Below, piece by piece: positions 24,686 through 31,899 of a DNA stretch of 49,043 nt. The stretch comes from Pseudoflavonifractor capillosus (lineage in GTDB: Bacteria; Bacillota; Clostridia; Oscillospirales; Oscillospiraceae): the NCBI RefSeq assembly GCF_016899775.1, contig NZ_JACJJE010000023.1:1-49043 (forward strand), read 5' to 3'. Every line of letters begins with the position of its first letter. Positions within the stretch are counted from its first letter, which is position 1. Made by a program: the position numbers and the translations under genes. The notes under the pieces were generated by a model. The model had not been told where the DNA came from and made no database searches. It saw only the letters and a list, made by a program, of their open reading frames with translations.

Positions 24686-25546
24686 CTATGTCCGCCCCAT
24701 GTCCCGGTGGCTCTCGGTCACCGGGTAGTTCAATCCGCGGATGGTCTCCGCCAGGGCGTGGGCCACCGCCACCGATCGGTGGTGTCCCCCGGTGCAGCCC
24801 ACGGCGATGACCAGGGCGGCCTTGCCCTCCTCCAGGTACCGGGGCAGCAGGTAGGTGACAAAGTCGGTGAGCTTCTTCAAAAACTCCTGGCTCTGGGGGG
24901 AGGACAGGGCGTAGTCCCGCACCCCCGCGTCCAGGCCGGTGAGGGGCCGCAGCTCGGCCACGTAGTAGGGGTTGGGCAGGAAGCGCACATCAAAGACCAG
25001 GTCGGCCTCGGCGGGGATGCCGTGCTTGAAGCCGAAGGACATCACCCGCACCTCCATGGACCGTTCCGCCGCATTTTTGGAAAACATCCGCAGCAGTTCC
25101 CCCCGCAGGGCCCGGGTGGACAGGTTGGAGGTGTCGATCACCCAGTCGGCCCGCTCCTTTAAGGGGGCGAGCATGTTCCGCTCCAGGGCGATGGCCTCCT
25201 CCAGAGAACCGCACTCCTCCGCCAGGGGGTGATTCCGGCGGGTCTCCTTGTACCGGCGGATGATCACCGGGTCGGAGGCCTCCATGAACACGATGCGGTA
25301 GCCGCACTTCATGGCCTTCAGGCCATCCAGAGCCTGAAACAGGCCGTCAAAGTTGGTGCCTCCCCGGACATCCGTGACCAGGGCCACCCGGTCGTACTCC
25401 CCGTTGCCCCCCATCCCCAGCTCGGCAAACTTTGGGATCAGGGGGGCGGGCAGATTGTCCACGCAGAAAAAGCCCATGTCCTCCATGATGGAGGCCGCCC
25501 GGCTCTTGCCCGCCCCGGACAGACCGGAGATGATGATAAATTCCAT
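24686..25546 (-). CDS. rapZ: RNase adapter / nucleotide-binding protein RapZ
   Basis: 286 residues, with Walker A GLSGAGKS at about residues 8-15. The C-terminal domain has VMSFGFKHGIPAEADLVFDV, RFLPNP and CTGGHHRSV. In E. coli RapZ guides RNase E to the GlmZ small RNA and senses glucosamine-6-phosphate; in Firmicutes (YvcJ) it hydrolyses nucleotides and affects competence. Second enzyme-like member of the wall-linked cluster with yvcK. Confidence 0.96.
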   Translation of the reverse strand: MEFIIISGLSGAGKSRAASIMEDMGFFCVDNLPAPLIPKFAELGMGGNGEYDRVALVTDVRGGTNFDGLFQALDGLKAMKCGYRIVFMEASDPVIIRRYKETRRNHPLAEECGSLEEAIALERNMLAPLKERADWVIDTSNLSTRALRGELLRMFSKNAAERSMEVRVMSFGFKHGIPAEADLVFDVRFLPNPYYVAELRPLTGLDAGVRDYALSSPQSQEFLKKLTDFVTYLLPRYLEEGKAALVIAVGCTGGHHRSVAVAHALAETIRGLNYPVTESHRDMGRT

Positions 25547-25558
25547 GGCTGTACACCT

Positions 25559-25759
25559 CTATTTCTCTCTGCCGCCGTCCCCGGCCAGCTCCCGGAGGAT
25601 CAGCGCCCGGGACAGGTACATGGCCTTCAGCCGCCGCTTCAGCAGGGTGTGGTGGGAGGTGCCCGGAGAAAACTTTTTCTGGGCCTCCTCGCACTTGTGA
25701 ATGATCGACTCAACGGCGGTCAAAGACTCGGACAGGTCCTCTCTCGTATATCCGTCCAT
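25559..25759 (-). CDS. Small conserved-looking protein between murB and rapZ (66 aa)
   Basis: 66 residues, helical and charged (MDGYTREDLSESLTAVESII, then KCEEAQKKFSPGTSHHTLLKRR). It sits 12 bp upstream of rapZ, one base after murB. The tight packing and codon use argue for a real gene. I do not recognise a domain; the two-helix outline could be a small protein-interaction module. Its place in the operon suggests a link to wall precursor supply (inference). Confidence 0.8.
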   Translation of the reverse strand: MDGYTREDLSESLTAVESIIHKCEEAQKKFSPGTSHHTLLKRRLKAMYLSRALILRELAGDGGREK

Positions 25760-25760
25760 C

Positions 25761-26672
25761 TTACCGCAGTACCCGCACTTCCATCTCCAGCTCCACGCCG
25801 GTCTGCTGGAGCACCCGCTCCTTCACCTGGTCCACCAGGGCGAGCACATCGGCGCAGGTGGCCCCGCCCCGGTTGATAACAAAGCCCGCATGCTTCTCGG
25901 ACACCTGGGCCCCGCCCACGGTGAGGCCTTTCAGCCCACACTGTTCGATAAGAGCGGCAGCGAAGTGCCCCGCCGGCCGCTTGAACATGGAGCCGGCGCT
26001 GGGGTATTCCAGGGGCTGCTTCTCCTTCCGCCGCCGGGCCAGTTCGTCCATGCGGCCGCGGATGGCGGCTGGGTCGTCCGGCTCCAGCTGAAATTTCGCC
26101 CCCAGAATGACGCGCGCTCCATCTGAAAATACGCTGTGGCGGTAGGAGAACCCACACTGCTCCGCCGGAACCGTCTCCACGCCGCCGGTTCTCCCGGCGG
26201 CGGTGACCTCCTTCACCACCTGGACCATCTCGCCCCCGTAGGCGCCGGCGTTCATCAGCACGCCGCCCCCCAGGGTCCCCGGGATGCCGTGGGCAAACTC
26301 CAGGCCCGCCAGCCCCTCCTGGGCGGCAAACGAGGCCAGCCGGGCCAGAGACACCCCCGCCCCGGCCCAGATCTCCCGCTCCCCCGTCCGCTCCAGGGCG
26401 TCCAGGCCGGTGAGCAGCACCGCGAAGCACGGGATCTCCCCGTCCGCCGCCAGCAGATTGGAGCCGTTGCCCAGCACCACCAGCCGAACCTGGGCCCGCT
26501 CCGCCTCTCTCAGGCAGGAGAGCACCTCCCCCTCGCTGCGGGGCATAGCCATCAGCCGCACCGGACCGCCGATGCGGAAGGTGGTGTGGCGGGCCATGGG
26601 CTCATGCTCTCTCAATTCCAGGGCGGGGCAGGACTGTCTCAGCGCCGCCGCCAGCTGTTCAAACCGCTCCAT
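25761..26672 (-). CDS. murB: UDP-N-acetylenolpyruvoylglucosamine reductase MurB
   Basis: 303 residues. It reduces UDP-GlcNAc-enolpyruvate to UDP-MurNAc with NADPH, the second committed step of peptidoglycan synthesis. The FAD-binding domain has HTTFRIGGPVRLMAMP, LGNGSNLLAADG and HGIPGTLGGGVLMNAGAYGG. The substrate domain has PSAGSMFKRP with the catalytic Ser, then SEKHAGFVINRGGAT and a C-terminal Glu region. It has normal length with all key motifs. TTGGAGG is the ribosome site. First gene of the leftward operon; its leader carries a terminator-like hairpin. Confidence 0.97.
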   Translation of the reverse strand: MERFEQLAAALRQSCPALELREHEPMARHTTFRIGGPVRLMAMPRSEGEVLSCLREAERAQVRLVVLGNGSNLLAADGEIPCFAVLLTGLDALERTGEREIWAGAGVSLARLASFAAQEGLAGLEFAHGIPGTLGGGVLMNAGAYGGEMVQVVKEVTAAGRTGGVETVPAEQCGFSYRHSVFSDGARVILGAKFQLEPDDPAAIRGRMDELARRRKEKQPLEYPSAGSMFKRPAGHFAAALIEQCGLKGLTVGGAQVSEKHAGFVINRGGATCADVLALVDQVKERVLQQTGVELEMEVRVLR

Positions 26673-26685
26673 AGAACCTCCAAAT

Positions 26686-26732
26686 AAAACCGGGGGCGCA
26701 CGCCCCCAGAGTATGATCGTACCGTTATTATA
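26686..26732 (-). promoter_or_regulatory. murB operon leader: TATAAT box and terminator-like hairpin
   Basis: On the minus strand, a TATAAT at 26727-26732 has no convincing -35 box. After it comes GGGGGCG-TG-CGCCCCC (26692-26707), directly followed by GGTTTTATTT, then the murB ribosome site. A strong hairpin plus a T-rich run between promoter and first gene is the layout of an attenuator. No leader peptide or known riboswitch was recognised. Confidence 0.5.
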
Positions 26733-26773
26733 ACAAACCTTCCCAAGGAATAGAATAGCCCGGAGAAAATTTT

Positions 26774-26806
26774 GGCCCGCCCGGCGGACGCGGCCGCCGG
26801 GCGGCC
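26774..26806 (-). terminator. Terminator after ahcY
   Basis: On the minus strand, CCGCCCGGCGG and CCGCCGGGCGG form a long GC stem a few bases after the ahcY stop, followed by AAAATTTTC. The T-run is short, so termination may be partial. Confidence 0.6.
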
Positions 26807-26808
26807 GG

Positions 26809-28053
26809 TCACGCCTCCCAGCCAGCCAGATAGTCCTTCTGCTCCTGGGTGAGGGTGTCGATGGACAGGCCCATGGCGGCCAGTTTCACCCGGCCGATCT
26901 GGTCGTCGATCTCCTCGGGGACGTTGTAGACCCTCTTCTCCAGCTGTCCGGCGTGCTTGGCCATCCACTCCAGGGACAGGGCCTGGACGGCGAAGGACAT
27001 GTCCATAATCTCCGCCGGGTGGCCGTTGCCCGCCGCCAGGTTCACCAGACGGCCCTCGGCCAGCACGTTCAGGGTGCGCCCGTCGGGCAGGCGGAAGCCC
27101 TCGATGTTCTCCCGGCGGGGGAAGCGCTCCACAGACAGCTCGGCCAGCCGTTTCACGTCCACCTCGCAGTCGAAGTGGCCCGAGTTGCACAAAATGGCGT
27201 TGTCCTTCATCACCTGGAAGTGGCGCTCCACAATCACGTCCTTGCAGCCGGTGGCGGTGACAAAGATGTCCCCGTACTTGGCCGCCTCATCCATGGGCAT
27301 GACCCGGAAATTCTCCATGGTTGCCTCCAGGGCCTTGAAGGGGTCCACCTCGGTGACGATCACGTCGGCCCCCATGCCCTTGGCCCGCATGGCGATGCCC
27401 TTGCCGCACCAGCCGTAGCCGGCCACCACCACCGTCTTGCCCGCCACCATCAGGTTGGTGGTGTGCATGATGGCGTCCCAGGAGGACTGCCCGGTGCCGT
27501 ACTTGTTGTCATAGTAGTGCTTGGCTTTGGCGTCGTTCACCGCCATCATGGGGCAGGGGAGGATGCCCGCCCGCTCCCGGGCGTACAGGCGGTGGATGCC
27601 GGTGGTGGTCTCCTCACAGCCCCCCAGCAGCCGGTCCCCGTACTGGGCGCACTTGCCCCCCATCAGGGAGATCAGGTCGCCCCCGTCGTCCACGATCAGG
27701 TGGGGGCGGCACTTCAGGGTCTCCACCAGCAGGTCCTCATACCCCTGCATGTCCACCCCGTGGACGCCGAAGGTCTCCACCCCCAGGTCGGCCATGGCGG
27801 CGGCCACGTCGTCCTGGGTGGACAGGGGGTTGCAGCCGGTGAGGTACACCTTGGCGCCCCCCTCCCGGAGGACCAGACCCAGGTTGGCGGTCTTGGCCTC
27901 CAAATGGACGGAGACGGCGATGGTCAGCCCCTCGAAGGGTTTCTCCCGGCGGAAGCGCTCCTCAATGCCGCTGAGGGCGGGCATGAAGTCCCGCACCCAC
28001 TGGATCTTCTGGTGGCCGGAGGGGGCCAGGGACATATCCTTTACGATGCTCAT
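26809..28053 (-). CDS. ahcY: Adenosylhomocysteinase
   Basis: 414 residues. It hydrolyses S-adenosylhomocysteine to adenosine and homocysteine with bound NAD+, recycling the product of methyltransferases. Substrate and NAD motifs are present: VSVHLEAKTANLGLVLREGGA, the NDAKAKHYYDNKYGTGQSSWD region, the Rossmann motif VVVAGYGWCGKGIAM, and CNSGHFDCEVDV. It is the shorter form found in Thermotoga, archaea and clostridia. It ends near YLAGWEA and lacks the extended Lys-Tyr tail of eukaryotic enzymes. The start follows GAGAGGAAC. A TACAAT (minus strand, 28128-28133) lies about 75 bp upstream without a clear -35 box. Confidence 0.97.
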   Translation of the reverse strand: MSIVKDMSLAPSGHQKIQWVRDFMPALSGIEERFRREKPFEGLTIAVSVHLEAKTANLGLVLREGGAKVYLTGCNPLSTQDDVAAAMADLGVETFGVHGVDMQGYEDLLVETLKCRPHLIVDDGGDLISLMGGKCAQYGDRLLGGCEETTTGIHRLYARERAGILPCPMMAVNDAKAKHYYDNKYGTGQSSWDAIMHTTNLMVAGKTVVVAGYGWCGKGIAMRAKGMGADVIVTEVDPFKALEATMENFRVMPMDEAAKYGDIFVTATGCKDVIVERHFQVMKDNAILCNSGHFDCEVDVKRLAELSVERFPRRENIEGFRLPDGRTLNVLAEGRLVNLAAGNGHPAEIMDMSFAVQALSLEWMAKHAGQLEKRVYNVPEEIDDQIGRVKLAAMGLSIDTLTQEQKDYLAGWEA

Positions 28054-28198
28054 AGATACCGTTCCTCTCTCTTCTCGAAAAATAAATCTATTTTTTGAGC
28101 CGTTCCGGCCCGTTTTTCGCGGATGCTATTGTATCACGATTTGCCGCCCAGGGGAAGGGCAGGTTTGTTCCCCGCCGAAAATGTTTACACTTTGGTTA

Positions 28199-28227
28199 TA
28201 GACATTTCCCCGGAAAGCGGATACAAT
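28199..28227 (+). promoter_or_regulatory. Promoter of rhomboid-fold gene
   Basis: TAGACA (28199-28204), 17-bp spacer, TACAAT (28222-28227). The same -35 variant TAGACA is used before thiI. Confidence 0.65.
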
Positions 28228-28270
28228 GTTGCTTGTATGCCCAATTATCATCACAAAAGGAGGGCTGTCC

Positions 28271-29128
28271 ATGAAGGCCATTTCCCGCTGGCTGGACCGC
28301 TTCTGTTATAATCACCCCAACTTCGGCATTCCCAATCTGATGAAGTTTATCGTCATCGGCAACGTGCTGGTGTACTTCCTGGATATGTTCTCCCGCGGAT
28401 ATGTCTCCTGGCTGTTTTCTTTCTCCAGCCCGCTGATTCTGCAGGGACAGATTTGGCGGATTATCAGCTTTATCTTCGTCCCCACCAGCGGCTACAACCC
28501 CAATGACATGTTCAGCATCCTGTGGTTCGCCATGACCACTCTGTTTTACTACTACATCGGCAACTCCCTGGAGCGGCAGTGGGGCACTCCCCGCTTTACC
28601 GTCTTCTACGGTCTGGGCGTGGTGCTGAACATTCTGGTGGGCTTCCTGATGGGCGGCACCTCCATGTACTACATCAACATGTCCATGTTCTTCGCCTTCG
28701 CCACCCTGTACCCCGACCTGCAGGTGCTGCTGTACGGTATCCTGCCCCTGAAGGTGAAGTGGCTGGCCTGGATCGACGCGGCGCTGTTTGCCTTTGACTT
28801 CTTCTTCAGCATCTTCTCCCGCCAGTGGATCACCGCAGTCCTGCCCCTGGTGGCCATCCTCAACTACCTCATCTTCTTCTGGGAGGACCTGATGGGCATT
28901 GTCCGCCGCACCGGGCAGCGGGCCGCCTACCGCACCAATCCTCAGACCATCAACTTCAAAAAGGCCCAAAAGCAGGTCCGGGAGCACAAGGGCTACCTCC
29001 ACAAGTGCGCCGTGTGCGGCATCACCGACGCGGACGACCCCAACATGGAGTTCCGGTACTGCTCCAAGTGCAACGGCTACTACTGCTACTGCATGAAGCA
29101 CATCAACGACCACGTCCACGTGCAGTGA
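28271..29128 (+). CDS. Rhomboid-fold membrane protein with Cys-rich C-terminal domain
   Basis: 285 residues. The start at 28271 (MKAISRWLDRF) follows AAAAGGAGG. About six membrane segments occupy residues 20-215, with the rhomboid-like pattern FVPTSGYNPNDMFSILWF, YYIGNSLERQWGT and LVGFLMGGTSMYYINMSMFFAFATLYPD. The catalytic GxSG is not intact (INMSM) and the partner His of the sixth helix is absent (AILNYLIFF). A protease role is therefore unlikely and a pseudo-rhomboid role is more probable. After the membrane part a hydrophilic tail carries a zinc-ribbon-like motif (CAVCGITDADDPN, then FRYCSKCNGYYCYCMKH). The tail faces the cytoplasm if the topology is standard. Confidence 0.8.
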   Translation: MKAISRWLDRFCYNHPNFGIPNLMKFIVIGNVLVYFLDMFSRGYVSWLFSFSSPLILQGQIWRIISFIFVPTSGYNPNDMFSILWFAMTTLFYYYIGNSLERQWGTPRFTVFYGLGVVLNILVGFLMGGTSMYYINMSMFFAFATLYPDLQVLLYGILPLKVKWLAWIDAALFAFDFFFSIFSRQWITAVLPLVAILNYLIFFWEDLMGIVRRTGQRAAYRTNPQTINFKKAQKQVREHKGYLHKCAVCGITDADDPNMEFRYCSKCNGYYCYCMKHINDHVHVQ

Positions 29129-29210
29129 GGTTGTGCTTCTCCCAAAAGCGTGCTACAATGGGAACGAATGAATCGGGCGGTCTCCGCCCAGGAAAGGAGG
29201 ACTTCCGTTT

Positions 29211-29549
29211 ATGAGCGATTGTCTGTTCTGCAAGATCGCGGAGGGACAGATCCCCTCCAACAAGGTCTATGAGGACGAGGTCTGCTACGCCTTCTACGAC
29301 ATCGATCCCCAGGCCCCCACCCACTTTCTGGTGATCCCCAAGATGCACATCGCCTCGGTGGCCGAGGTCACTGAGGACAACGCCGCCGTGGTGGCCCACA
29401 TCTTCGCCGTCATCTCCAAGGTCACCAAGGAGCTGGGGCTGGAGAGCTACCGGGTGGTGTCCAACATCGGCGAGCAGGCTGGCCAGAGTGTGCCGCACTT
29501 ACATTTTCATGTGCTGTCCGGCCGGGACATGACCTGGCCTCCCGGATAA
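29211..29549 (+). CDS. HIT-family hydrolase (histidine triad nucleotide-binding protein)
   Basis: 112 residues, close to the Hint branch of the HIT superfamily, which cleaves purine nucleoside phosphoramidates and related nucleotidyl conjugates. It has the zinc-type opening CLFCKIAEGQIPSNKVYEDE, DIDPQAPTHFLVIPKMHI, and the catalytic triad HLHFHVL after GQSVP. The ribosome site is AAAGGAGG. The last 25 codons, including the triad, are also present downstream at 29710-29787 with different synonymous codons. This upstream copy uses TTA, TTT, CAT and AGT where the downstream copy has CTG, TTC, CAC and TCT. The gene is intact, but its 3' end appears to have been replaced by a recoded copy. Confidence 0.95.
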   Translation: MSDCLFCKIAEGQIPSNKVYEDEVCYAFYDIDPQAPTHFLVIPKMHIASVAEVTEDNAAVVAHIFAVISKVTKELGLESYRVVSNIGEQAGQSVPHLHFHVLSGRDMTWPPG

Positions 29550-29568
29550 GGAGAGCCTGCTCGCCGAT
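29466..29568 (+). repeat. Perfect 15-bp inverted repeat enclosing the HIT gene 3' end
   Basis: ATCGGCGAGCAGGCT (29466-29480, coding for the IGEQA part of the HIT protein) and its exact reverse complement AGCCTGCTCGCCGAT (29554-29568) enclose the recoded catalytic tail and stop codon. The left arm is ordinary gene sequence, so the right arm is an inverted copy of the target. It could form a long hairpin or be a substrate for inversion. Confidence 0.85.
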
Positions 29569-29709
29569 TCCGCCGCGTAGCGGCGGCGGCGCTTTTGCGC
29601 CGTACAAGCGTTTTGCCGCAGGCAAAACCTTGGCGCAGGGCGAATTTATTTCGCCCGAGCATTGATAAAATCCGGGAACCCAAAGGCTGTCAAAAACAGC
29701 CTTTGGGAA
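29569..29709 (+). repeat. Palindrome-rich spacer between HIT tail copies
   Basis: Four consecutive hairpins: CCGCCGC-GTA-GCGGCGG; a nested GCGCC...GTTTTGCC-GCA-GGCAAAAC...GGCGC; GGGCGAA-TTTA-TTCGCCC; and CCAAAGGCTGT-CAAAA-ACAGCCTTTGG. No open frame is supported. It has the look of a small structured mobile or regulatory element. Confidence 0.7.
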
Positions 29710-29787
29710 GAGCAGGCGGGCCAGTCTGTACCGCACCTGCATTTCCACGTGCTGTCCGGCCGGGACATGACCTGGCCTCCCGGCTGA
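29710..29787 (+). pseudogene. Displaced original 3' end of the HIT gene (25 codons plus stop)
   Basis: In frame it reads the same 25 amino acids as the end of the HIT gene, GAG CAG GCG ... to TGA. Of 78 bases, 68 match the upstream copy; every difference in the seven changed sense codons is synonymous, and the stop is TGA instead of TAA. It has no start codon or ribosome site, so it is not expressed by itself. Its GC-rich codon use matches the host better than the upstream copy does. Confidence 0.85.
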
Positions 29788-29806
29788 GCCGTCCTTTGAT
29801 TTCAAT

Positions 29807-29847
29807 GCCTTTCTGACGCAGTTCGCGTCAGAAAGGCGTTTTATTTT
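29807..29847 (+). terminator. Terminator after HIT locus
   Basis: GCCTTTCTGACGC (29807-29819) pairs perfectly with GCGTCAGAAAGGC (29825-29837), followed by GTTTTATTTTT. A strong intrinsic terminator, located after the displaced original HIT end, as expected for the ancestral gene layout. Confidence 0.92.
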
Positions 29848-29877
29848 TCCCCGGCCCGGCGCACCGAACTTTCCCTT

Positions 29878-29906
29878 TTGACAAACCGGGACAAAGTGTG
29901 TACAAT
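29878..29906 (+). promoter_or_regulatory. Promoter of LTA-synthase-like gene
   Basis: TTGACA (29878-29883), 17-bp spacer, TACAAT (29901-29906), 44 bp before the start codon. Confidence 0.75.
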
Positions 29907-29950
29907 AGAGCTCTAAATGTTAAATATATGTTAAATACAGGAGAAAATTT

Positions 29951-31735
29951 ATGAAGTTCAGAGCTCTTTTCACCAGGGAGCGTCTGGAGCAGGCGGCGCT
30001 GCTGCTCCTTCCGCCCCTGACAAGTTTTTATTTGATGCAGTTTATTCTGGGAGTCCTCCCCTGGGAGCTGGCCCCCGGTGTGGTGCTGGCCAACAGCCTG
30101 TGCATCGGCGCGGTCTATTTTCTGCTGTGGGCGGCCACGGGCTACCCGGCGGTGTGCTGTCTGCTTCTCCATATCCTGTGCGGGGTGTGGGGAGCGGCCA
30201 ACTACTTTGTCGTCCTGTACCGGGGGACGCCGGTGCTCCCCTGGGACCTGACCGCCCTGGGAACGGCGGCTGCGGTGTCGGGGAGCTACTCCTTCGCCCC
30301 CACTGCCCCCATGCTGGCCGGAATCGCCCTGGTGGCCCTTCTGGCCTGGCTCCTGCGGCACAAATTCCGGGAGGGCCGCTTTCTTATCGACCGGCACACC
30401 GCCCCCCTCCGCTGTCTCTCTCTGGTCCTGGGCGTCTTCTGCCTGAGCCAGGCGGTACATACCGAGTCCCTGGGCCGGTTCGGCGTGGAGACCGACGTGT
30501 GGGACCAGTTGGGAGCCTATCAGAAGAGCGGCGCGGTGGCCGCCTTTCTGCGCAACACGGAGTTCATGGAGGTGGAGGAGCCGGAGGACCTGTCTTCCCA
30601 GCGGCTGAACTGGATCATGGACCAGGTGGAACGCCCGGAGGAGACGGCGGTGAGCGCCGACCACCCCAATATCATCGCCATTATGAACGAGTCCTGGGCG
30701 GACTTTGAGGAGTTCGGCACCCTCTCCCTCTCGGAGAGCGTCACCGACTACATCCGCTCCCTGGACAACGCGATCTGGGGCCACGCCTACACCTCCGTCT
30801 TCGGGGCGGGCACCAGCGCCAGCGAGTTTGAGTTTCTGACGGGGAACTCCATGGCCTTCCTGCCCTCGGGCAGCATCCCCTACCAGCAGTACATTCTGGA
30901 CGACTCCCCCTCCCTGGCCTCCCTGCTGCGGGAGGAGGGGTACCGCACTCTGGCCTTCCACCCGGGTGAGCGTACCTCCTGGCAGCGGAACCAGGCCTAC
31001 CCCCGGCTGGGCTTCGACGACTTCAAGTGCGGCGAGGACATGGACGTGGAGCAGACCCTGGAGCACGGCTACGTGAGCGACCGGTCCGACTTCGCCCAGA
31101 TCATCTGGGAGTTTGAGCACAAGGAGGCGGGAGAGCCCCTGTTCCTGTTCAACGTCACCATCCAGAACCACGGCAGCTACACTGTGGAGGACTACCCCGC
31201 CCAGGTCCAGCTCACCGACGAGCCGGGCAAGTATCCCATGGCGGAGCAGTACCTGACCCTGGCCAACGAGACGGACCAGGCCTTTCAGATGCTGGTGGAC
31301 TACTTCTCCCAGCAGGAGGAGCCCACCATCATCCTCATGTTTGGGGACCACCAGCCCTCGGTGGAGCAGGCGTTTCTGGACAAGGCCTACGGGGTGGCCC
31401 AGTCGGATATGACCATGGAGCAGTACATGGACAAGTACCGGACCCCCTTCGTCATCTGGGCCAACTACCCCCTGGAGGAGGAGGGGCCGGAGGAGTCCAG
31501 CCTGAACTTTCTGGGGCAGTACCTGCTCCGGTACGCCGGGATTGAGACCGATCCCTACGGCCAGTTCCTATGGAGCCTCCAGAACACCATCCCCGCCCTC
31601 ACCTTTGTGGGGTACACCGACGCCCAGGGGAATGCCTACAGCCATTTGGAGGACACCGTCTATACCGGAAAGATCGAGGACTATCAGCGGCTGCAGTATG
31701 TGCGGCTGTTCGGCGGCGAGGAGCTCACCGCCTGA
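29951..31735 (+). CDS. LTA synthase family sulfatase-fold phosphoglycerol transferase
   Basis: 594 residues: about four to five N-terminal membrane helices (to about residue 170) and an extracellular alkaline-phosphatase-fold domain. Motifs match the LtaS family: IAIMNESWADFEEF with the metal-binding Glu, VFGAGTSASEFEFLTGN with the catalytic Thr, NVTIQNHGSY with a metal His, and MFGDHQPS with the Asp-His pair. It should polymerise or transfer glycerol phosphate from phosphatidylglycerol to glycolipid or polysaccharide at the outer membrane face. The start follows CAGGAGAA and has its own promoter. An LtaS-like role is firm; whether it makes lipoteichoic acid or decorates another polymer is not decidable here. 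Confidence 0.93.
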   Translation: MKFRALFTRERLEQAALLLLPPLTSFYLMQFILGVLPWELAPGVVLANSLCIGAVYFLLWAATGYPAVCCLLLHILCGVWGAANYFVVLYRGTPVLPWDLTALGTAAAVSGSYSFAPTAPMLAGIALVALLAWLLRHKFREGRFLIDRHTAPLRCLSLVLGVFCLSQAVHTESLGRFGVETDVWDQLGAYQKSGAVAAFLRNTEFMEVEEPEDLSSQRLNWIMDQVERPEETAVSADHPNIIAIMNESWADFEEFGTLSLSESVTDYIRSLDNAIWGHAYTSVFGAGTSASEFEFLTGNSMAFLPSGSIPYQQYILDDSPSLASLLREEGYRTLAFHPGERTSWQRNQAYPRLGFDDFKCGEDMDVEQTLEHGYVSDRSDFAQIIWEFEHKEAGEPLFLFNVTIQNHGSYTVEDYPAQVQLTDEPGKYPMAEQYLTLANETDQAFQMLVDYFSQQEEPTIILMFGDHQPSVEQAFLDKAYGVAQSDMTMEQYMDKYRTPFVIWANYPLEEEGPEESSLNFLGQYLLRYAGIETDPYGQFLWSLQNTIPALTFVGYTDAQGNAYSHLEDTVYTGKIEDYQRLQYVRLFGGEELTA

Positions 31736-31766
31736 CCCTCTCCCCATAACCGCGCGGCCGCTGAAC

Positions 31767-31807
31767 GGGCCGGGCGTCCGCTCCGGCGGGCGTCCGGCCC
31801 TGCTCTT
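31767..31807 (+). terminator. Terminator-like hairpin after LTA-synthase-like gene
   Basis: GGGCCGG...CCGGCCC enclosing an inner GC-rich region, followed by TGCTCTTT. The T-run is imperfect. Confidence 0.6.
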
Positions 31808-31899
31808 TCAGGATAATTTGCAAAAAGTTTAGATTTTCCCACTTCCCTATTTACAATTATCCCTTATGCTGGATAACAAATGGAGGACGGAGGGTGGAG

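Noticed and set aside
28054-28198. SAH riboswitch before ahcY
   Set aside because: The expected context, but I could not find the conserved SAH riboswitch core. Only a TACAAT and a leader without clear structure are visible.
28271-29128. Active rhomboid protease
   Set aside because: GxSG is replaced by NMSM and the helix-6 His is missing.
29710-29787. Second HIT gene
   Set aside because: Only 25 codons without start or ribosome site, so treated as a displaced gene end.
29828-31351. 507-codon minus-strand frame opposite the LTA-synthase-like gene
   Set aside because: It overlaps promoter and terminator signals of the plus-strand gene and has no recognisable domain.
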